NCBI GenBank assembly: GCA_027011425.1
Contig: JALUZX010000311.1
Span: forward strand, 1 to 9,895
DNA from: Planctomycetota bacterium
GTDB lineage: Bacteria; Planctomycetota; UBA1135; JALUZX01
Reading direction: 5' to 3'
DNA length: 9,895 nucleotides
How positions within the stretch are numbered: position 1 is the first letter of the stretch; each line of letters opens with the position of its first letter. This document shows positions 6,023 through 9,895 of this stretch, in pieces. Position numbers and translations under genes: made by a program. Below the pieces are notes generated by a model. It searched no databases, was not told where the DNA came from, and was given only the letters and a program-made list of their open reading frames with translations.

Positions 6023-6952
6023 ATGAAAGAGGAACGCGGCAGGGAGAAGCCCCGTGTCACGGAGGGGATGAGCCGCCAGGAGGCCTTCCGGGTCAAGGTG
6101 GGGCTGGCGGAGATGCTCAAGGGCGGCGTGATCATGGACGTGACCACCGCCGAGCAGGCCCGGATCGCCGAGGAAGCCGGGGCAGCGGCGGTCATGGCCC
6201 TGGAGAGGGTCCCGGCGGACATCCGCAGGGAGGGGGGGGTGGCCCGCATGGCTTCGCCCAGGATCATCCGGGAGATCCAGGAGGCCGTCTCCATCCCGGT
6301 CATGGCCAAGTGCCGGATCGGCCACTTCGCCGAGGCCCAGCTCCTGGAGGCCCTGGAGGTGGACTTCATCGACGAGTCCGAGGTGCTCACACCGGCGGAC
6401 GAGGAGAACCACGTGGACAAGCACGCCTTCCGGGTTCCCTTTGTTTGCGGTTGCCGGAATCTGGGTGAGGCCCTCCGGCGGATCTCCGAGGGGGCGGCCA
6501 TGATCCGGACCAAGGGAGAGGCCGGCTCGGGCAACATCGTGGAGGCCGTCCGCCACATGCGGATGGTCCAGGGAGAGATCCGCCGGCTCACCAGCATGTC
6601 GGAAGACGAACTCTACGCGGCTGCCAAGGAACTGCGGGCCCCCGTGGACCTGGTGAAGGAAACGGCCCGGCTGGGCAAGCTGCCCGTGCCGAACTTCGCC
6701 GCAGGAGGGGTGGCCACGCCGGCCGACGCCTCCCTGATGATGCAACTCGGAGCGGAGTCGGTCTTCGTGGGCTCGGGGATCTTCAAGTCCGCCGACCCGG
6801 CGGCCCGGGCCCGGGCCATCGTCAAGGCCGTCACCCACTACAAGGATCCAGCGGCGGTCCTGGAGGTCAGCTTCAACCTGGGCGAGCCCATGAAGGGGCT
6901 GGAGATCAGTTCCATTCCCAAGGAAGAGCGGCTCCAGGAGCGGGGATGGTAG
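6023..6952 (+). CDS. pdxS: Pyridoxal 5'-phosphate synthase, lyase subunit PdxS
   Basis: PdxS builds PLP from ribose 5-phosphate, glyceraldehyde 3-phosphate and ammonia delivered by PdxT, as a cytosolic dodecamer of TIM barrels. The 309-residue product is very close to the B. subtilis enzyme as I recall it. GGVIMDV holds D39 (Asp24 there), VMAKCRIGH holds the first Schiff-base lysine K96 (Lys81), and IRTKGEAGSGN holds the second, K164 (Lys149). NFAAGGVATPADASLMMQLG and GSGIFKS form the phosphate site, and the chain ends in the conserved LQERGW. GGAGG at 6010-6014, eight bases before the ATG at 6023, fixes the start and leaves about 15 extra N-terminal residues compared with B. subtilis. An ATG at 6068 has its GGAGG too close. 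The gene follows the regulator by 33 bases and overlaps pdxT by seven, so the three are one operon. Confidence 0.98.
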   Translation: MKEERGREKPRVTEGMSRQEAFRVKVGLAEMLKGGVIMDVTTAEQARIAEEAGAAAVMALERVPADIRREGGVARMASPRIIREIQEAVSIPVMAKCRIGHFAEAQLLEALEVDFIDESEVLTPADEENHVDKHAFRVPFVCGCRNLGEALRRISEGAAMIRTKGEAGSGNIVEAVRHMRMVQGEIRRLTSMSEDELYAAAKELRAPVDLVKETARLGKLPVPNFAAGGVATPADASLMMQLGAESVFVGSGIFKSADPAARARAIVKAVTHYKDPAAVLEVSFNLGEPMKGLEISSIPKEERLQERGW

Positions 6953-7548
6953 AGACCAGGTTCGATCCCTCCGGACCGGTGGGAGTCCTGGCGGTCCAGG
7001 GGGATTTCCAGGCCCACACCGCGGCCGTGGAGGGGGCCGGTTTCCGGCCTGTGGAGATCCGCCGCCCGGGAGAATTCCAGGGGCTTTCGGCCCTGGTCCT
7101 CCCCGGCGGGGAGAGCACCACCATGCTCAAGTTCCTCCGGGAGGAGGGCCTGGAAGGAGAGGTCCTGGGCTTTTGCCGGGAAGGAGGGCCCCTCCTGGCC
7201 ACCTGCGCCGGGGTGATCCTCCTGGCCCGGCGGGTCACCGGCCCGGACCAGCCCTCCCTGGGGGTTTTGGACGTGGACCTGGTGCGCAACGGGTATGGGC
7301 GCCAGGTCCACTCGTCCATCCACAGGATCCGGGCGGAGGAGCCCCTGGGGGAGATGGAGGCGGTCTTCATTCGGGCCCCCCGGATCACCCGGGCCGGGCC
7401 CGGGGTCCGGGTGCTGGCCAGGCTCGGGGAGGACCCGGTCCTCCTCCGCCAAGGGCCGATCGTGGCGGCCACCTTCCACCCGGAACTCTCCCGTGAGAAC
7501 CCGGTCCACCGTTGGTTCCTCGAGCAGGTCGCCCGGGTGAAGTCCTGA
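6946..7548 (+). CDS. pdxT: Pyridoxal 5'-phosphate synthase, glutaminase subunit PdxT
   Basis: PdxT is a class I (triad) glutamine amidotransferase that hydrolyses glutamine and channels ammonia into PdxS. The 200-residue protein has the family's normal length. It shows GVLAVQGDFQAH (13-24), LVLPGGESTTM (50-60), the nucleophile C87 in LATCAGVILLA, RNGYGRQVHS (114-123), and the His-Glu pair H178/E180 in FHPELS. The ATG at 6946 overlaps the end of pdxS (ATGGTAG) and has AGGAG at 6936-6940 inside pdxS, so translation is probably coupled, fitting a 1:1 complex. No terminator with a T-tract follows directly, though the spacer to fabG is rich in hairpins. Confidence 0.98.
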   Translation: MVETRFDPSGPVGVLAVQGDFQAHTAAVEGAGFRPVEIRRPGEFQGLSALVLPGGESTTMLKFLREEGLEGEVLGFCREGGPLLATCAGVILLARRVTGPDQPSLGVLDVDLVRNGYGRQVHSSIHRIRAEEPLGEMEAVFIRAPRITRAGPGVRVLARLGEDPVLLRQGPIVAATFHPELSRENPVHRWFLEQVARVKS

Positions 7549-7621
7549 CGGGTTGACTCTTCCACCGTTAGTCGGATGGACCTTGTTCGTCTGGGAAGAG
7601 AGGAAGTGGGGGGTCCTTCGA

Positions 7622-7667
7622 GGGACGACGTTCGGGCCGTCGCTTCGCTCCGGCCCTCCAGCGTCCC
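7622..7667. repeat. Nested GC-rich hairpin between convergent pdxT and fabG
   Basis: An outer stem GGGACG (7622-7627) / CGTCCC (7662-7667) encloses an internal loop and an inner stem GGGCCG (7634-7639) / CGGCCC (7651-7656), with TCGCTTCGCTC at the tip. The element can fold from either strand and lacks a T-tract. It resembles a REP-type or bidirectional termination structure. No second copy is seen in the window, so repeat status is unproven. No gene is supported in 7549-7734. Confidence 0.4.
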
Positions 7668-7672
7668 CTACG

Positions 7673-7688
7673 CAGCCGAAGACGGCTG
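7673..7688. other. Short perfect hairpin in the pdxT-fabG spacer
   Basis: CAGCCG (7673-7678) and CGGCTG (7683-7688) are perfect inverse arms around AAGA; on the minus strand the loop reads TCTT. It stands next to the nested hairpin and may help end transcription from one or both sides. It lacks the T-tract of a standard intrinsic terminator. Confidence 0.3.
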
Positions 7689-7705
7689 AATCGCTCCTCA
7701 TGGGG

Positions 7706-7729
7706 CGCCACCTCCGGCGGGAGGGGGCG
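7706..7729 (-). terminator. Possible termination hairpin just after fabG
   Basis: CGCC-A-CCTCC (7706-7715) pairs with GGAGG-G-GGCG (7720-7729) around GGCG: nine GC-rich pairs with one A/G mismatch, beginning five bases beyond the fabG stop codon. There is no U-tract on either strand, so if it terminates it is of the non-canonical kind. The plus strand here also carries G-tracts (7719-7721, 7723-7727, 7729-7734) that could form a competing G-quadruplex. Confidence 0.3.
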
Positions 7730-7734
7730 GGGGG

Positions 7735-8487
7735 CTAAAACATGCCTCCGTCCACGCGGAGGACGTGGCCGTTGATGTAGCCCGCCTCGGGGGAGGCGAA
7801 GAAGGCCACCGCCGCGGCCACGTCCTCGGGCGTCCCGAAGCGGCCGGCCGGGATGGTCCGGAGATACTCCTCCTTGACCTTCTCCGGGAGCTTGTCCGTC
7901 ATGGGGGTCCGGATGAAACCGGGGGCCACGGCGTTGACGGTGATATTCCGGACCCCGTATTCCTTGGCCAGGCTCCTGGTGAGGCCGATGAGGCCCGCTT
8001 TCGATGCGGCGTAATTGGCCTGGCCGGCGTTTCCCACCACGCCGATGATGCTGGTGATGTTCACGATCCGGCCCCAGTGGTTCCGCATCATGGGGCGCTT
8101 CCGGTTGAGCGCGGCCTTGCAGCAGTTGAAGGCGCCGTCCAGGTTGACCTTGAGCACCAGCGACCAGTCCTCGGGAGACATGCGCATGAAGAGCTGGTCC
8201 CTGGTGATCCCCGCGTTGTTCACCAGGATGTCCAGGCTCCCCAGCCCGGAGACGACCTTCTCCACCCCGGCTTCCACGCTTTCCGGGTCGGTCACGTCCA
8301 TCTTGAGGCCCAAGGCCTTCACTCCCGTCTCGGCCGCCAGGTTTTCCGCCGCCCGGGCCGCCTCTTCCTCGAGCACGTCCGCCAGGGCCACGGAATGGCC
8401 CTCCCTGGCCAGGCGCGCCGCGATGGCCAGGCCGATTCCCCTGGCTCCTCCCGTCACAAGGGCCGCTCGAATCTGTGCTTCCGCCAT
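7735..8487 (-). CDS. fabG: 3-oxoacyl-[acyl-carrier-protein] reductase FabG
   Basis: FabG is the NADPH-dependent reductase of fatty acid elongation, turning 3-oxoacyl-ACP into (R)-3-hydroxyacyl-ACP in the cytosol. The 250-residue product is a complete short-chain dehydrogenase. It has TGGARGIG (12-19) for the cofactor, MDVTD (63-67), NNAGITRD (90-97) and the catalytic tetrad N115, S146, Y159, K163 (YAASK). PGFIRTPMTDKLPE (189-202) and the closing VDGGMF follow. NNAGITRDQLFMRM and the PGFIRTPMT segment are much more FabG-like than generic SDR. The ATG at 8487 has GGAGG eight bases upstream; the frame is open to 8649 but the extra stretch has no SDR character. It converges on pdxT and is divergent from the peptidase gene. 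No acpP, fabD or fabF is adjacent, so a role outside core fatty acid synthesis cannot be excluded. Confidence 0.94.
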   Translation of the reverse strand: MAEAQIRAALVTGGARGIGLAIAARLAREGHSVALADVLEEEAARAAENLAAETGVKALGLKMDVTDPESVEAGVEKVVSGLGSLDILVNNAGITRDQLFMRMSPEDWSLVLKVNLDGAFNCCKAALNRKRPMMRNHWGRIVNITSIIGVVGNAGQANYAASKAGLIGLTRSLAKEYGVRNITVNAVAPGFIRTPMTDKLPEKVKEEYLRTIPAGRFGTPEDVAAAVAFFASPEAGYINGHVLRVDGGMF

Positions 8488-8619
8488 GGATGTTTCCTCC
8501 GGTTCCGGGGTCGATTTGGGGGCAAGGGTCTCTTTCCGCCTGGTCCCTGTCAATGCGGGAGGGAGGAGGAGGGAAGGTGTGAGAATTTTGAAAAACCTGT
8601 CTTTCCCCTGGAAGCGGGG

Positions 8620-8651
8620 CCTTGGGCCTGAAGGAACGGAGGGCCCCAAGG
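8620..8651. promoter_or_regulatory. Inverted repeat upstream of the peptidase gene
   Basis: CCTTGGGCC (8620-8628) pairs with GGGCCCCAAGG (8641-8651) through seven outer pairs, one bulged C and two further pairs. It ends three bases before a -10-like TAGAAT, so it covers the place of a -35 box. It may be an operator in the fabG-peptidase divergent spacer (8488-8690), or simply a hairpin; no T-tract follows. Confidence 0.3.
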
Positions 8652-8653
8652 GG

Positions 8654-8659
8654 TAGAAT
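8654..8659 (+). promoter_or_regulatory. Candidate -10 box for the peptidase gene
   Basis: TAGAAT matches TATAAT at five of six positions, 31 bases before the ATG at 8691. Transcription would start near 8666, leaving room for the GAAAGAGG ribosome site (8677-8684). No -35-like hexamer lies at 16-18 bases upstream (AAGGAA region), so the promoter would be weak or activator-dependent. Confidence 0.3.
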
Positions 8660-8690
8660 CCCCCGGTCCTTTCTCTGAAAGAGGTTCGTC

Positions 8691-9895
8691 ATGGGCAAAA
8701 CGTCGCTTTCCCTCCTGGTCTTCCTTCTTTCCTCCCTCCTCCCCGGTCCCGGCCGCTTTCTCTCCGCCCAGGTTTCCGCCCCACCGGCGGACGCGGAGAA
8801 GACGGCCACCGACGCCCTCTTGGGCGTGGACCCTTCCTCCCCCCTGGGGAAGGCCTTGGCCGCCTTCGATTGGAAGCGCTACAAGAAGGAACTCTTCTGG
8901 TGGGCCTGCGACGAACGCGACGGGAGGGAGACCGGGACCAAAGGGGCCAGGGAGGCCCGGGAGTGGGCCCTGGCCCGGTTTCGCGAATTCGGGCTCCGGC
9001 CCATGGGGGAAGTCGTGCGGGGGAAGCGGAGCTACATCCAGACCTTTCCCATCCAGAATCAGATGCGGAACCGGGTCGATCCGGCCAAGGCGGTCTTCAA
9101 GCTGGGGAAGAAGGCCTTGGTCTTTCTCAAGGACTGGGCCTTTCTGGGAGGCTGGCGGAAGGCGGAGGTGAAGAACGCCTCCCTGGTCTTCGCCGGGTAT
9201 GGATTGAAGGACGAGGACATGGTCCGGGCCGGGGTGAAGGGGAAGGTCCTGGTCCTAAGGGAAGGGACCCCCGAAAAGCCCTTGGACATGGTTCACGATT
9301 CCCGGCCGGGGTGGCTCAAGACTTTTCTGGGAAAGGCCGCCCGGGCGGCCCGGTTCGGGGCCTTGGCCTTGATCCTGGTCCCCTCCCCGGGAAAGGAGCG
9401 GCCTCTTTTCACCGAGCACCAGGACCTGGTCCGCTGGAGGAGCCGGGGTTGCCCGGTGGTCCAGATCTCCAACGAAAAGGCCGAGAGCCTCCTGAAAAGG
9501 CTCACCCTGCGAAAAGACCGGAAGACAGGTGTTTTCAAGGGGATACGGGTGACCATGCAGTTCGCCGCCGACAAGACCCGCTTGGGGCGCAACCTGATCG
9601 GGCTCTGGAAAGGCTCGGACCCGGCCCTTTCCGGGCAATACGTAGTGATCGGCGCCCACCGGGACCACATCGGGATCGGCGCCTACGGGAGCCGGGCCAG
9701 GCGGCAGAGGGGGGAGATCCACAACGGGGCCGACGACAACGCCACCGGGGCGGTGGGGGTGATCGAGATCGCCCGCGCCCTGGCCCGGGCGGGATACCAT
9801 CCCAGGCGTTCCATCCTCTTCATGCTCTTCGACGCGGAGGAAATGGGGCTTCTGGGGTCGCGCTGGTGGGTGAAACACCCGACGGTCCCCATCAA
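8691..9895 (+). CDS. Exported M28-family zinc peptidase (aminopeptidase-like), 3' end cut by window
   Basis: This is a predicted secreted or periplasmic metallopeptidase; 401 codons are visible and the frame runs past the right edge without a stop. Residues 1-27 form a signal peptide: a basic start (MGK), a hydrophobic core (LSLLVFLLSSLL) and a likely cleavage near LSAQ. Residues about 80-135 resemble the family's N-terminal part, and about 160-285 look like an inserted PA-type domain (SLVFAGYGLKDED, KGKVLVLREG). The M28 catalytic core begins at about 296: VVIGAHRDHIGIG with zinc ligand H323 and D325, GADDNATG with the bridging Asp (348), and SILFMLFDAEEMGLLGS with the catalytic/ligand Glu pair E383/E384. 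The last zinc ligands lie beyond the window. The ATG at 8691 follows GAAAGAGG by six bases. Family members cut N-terminal amino acids or dipeptides from peptides; the exact specificity is not readable. It is divergent from fabG with a 203-base spacer. Confidence 0.93.
   Translation, partial: MGKTSLSLLVFLLSSLLPGPGRFLSAQVSAPPADAEKTATDALLGVDPSSPLGKALAAFDWKRYKKELFWWACDERDGRETGTKGAREAREWALARFREFGLRPMGEVVRGKRSYIQTFPIQNQMRNRVDPAKAVFKLGKKALVFLKDWAFLGGWRKAEVKNASLVFAGYGLKDEDMVRAGVKGKVLVLREGTPEKPLDMVHDSRPGWLKTFLGKAARAARFGALALILVPSPGKERPLFTEHQDLVRWRSRGCPVVQISNEKAESLLKRLTLRKDRKTGVFKGIRVTMQFAADKTRLGRNLIGLWKGSDPALSGQYVVIGAHRDHIGIGAYGSRARRQRGEIHNGADDNATGAVGVIEIARALARAGYHPRRSILFMLFDAEEMGLLGSRWWVKHPTVPI

Noticed and set aside
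1119..6355. Repeated CTCCTGGAG / CTCCTGGA words through many genes
   Set aside because: They encode common Leu-Leu-Glu or similar with the preferred codons of this genome, and they lie in coding frames at irregular spacing.
8525..8553. Minus-strand TTGACA (8553-8548) as the -35 box of a fabG promoter
   Set aside because: The hexamer is perfect, but no acceptable -10 box lies 16-18 bases downstream.
8488..8649. N-terminal extension of FabG into the spacer
   Set aside because: FabG proteins start close to the TGxxxGIG motif, and GGAGG eight bases before ATG 8487 fixes the start.
7568..8809. 413-codon minus-strand frame overlapping fabG
   Set aside because: It is a shadow frame of fabG and the spacers, with no domain features.

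Overview
The window is GC-rich, densely coding bacterial DNA with Shine-Dalgarno-led genes and a strong taste for CTC/CTG, CCC and GGG-type codons. It holds eight protein genes and no RNA gene, IS element or CRISPR array. Nothing fixes the taxon. The sigma factor has a compact RpoD/RpoH-like layout that resembles, from memory, sigma factors of Planctomycetota and relatives, so I lean weakly that way.

Layout. Positions 1-228 hold only a possible terminator (72-95). A plus-strand pair follows: a calcineurin-like phosphoesterase (229-972) and a family 2 glycosyltransferase (1000-1986). Thirteen bases further on, and convergent to it, lies a minus-strand gene (2000-3331) for a protein with about 340 unrecognised residues and a C-terminal HPr domain. 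It is divergent from a sigma-70 family factor (3489-4403), whose reading frame has no ATG, GTG or TTG where the homology begins but does have an ATT at ideal distance from a GGAGG. Next comes a vitamin B6 block, all on the plus strand: a MocR/PdxR-type regulator (4493-5989), pdxS (6023-6952) and pdxT (6946-7548). A structured convergent spacer (7549-7734) separates it from fabG on the minus strand (7735-8487). An exported M28-type zinc peptidase (8691 to beyond the right edge) closes the window.

How it works together. PdxS and PdxT form the ribose-5-phosphate-dependent pyridoxal 5'-phosphate synthase. The MocR-type regulator, itself predicted to bind PLP, sits first in the same transcription unit. 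In front of it are a consensus-like promoter that would start transcription at the ATG itself (leaderless) and two related inverted repeats with half-site TGA(A/C)CGG(A/T)T. One repeat covers the promoter from -35 to the start point; the other begins on the stop codon of the sigma gene. This suggests an autoregulated, PLP-sensing pdxR-pdxS-pdxT operon.

The observations most worth following are the paired operator with leaderless promoter, the AUU-started sigma factor with a lysine-rich tail, and the HPr domain fused to a large unknown module.
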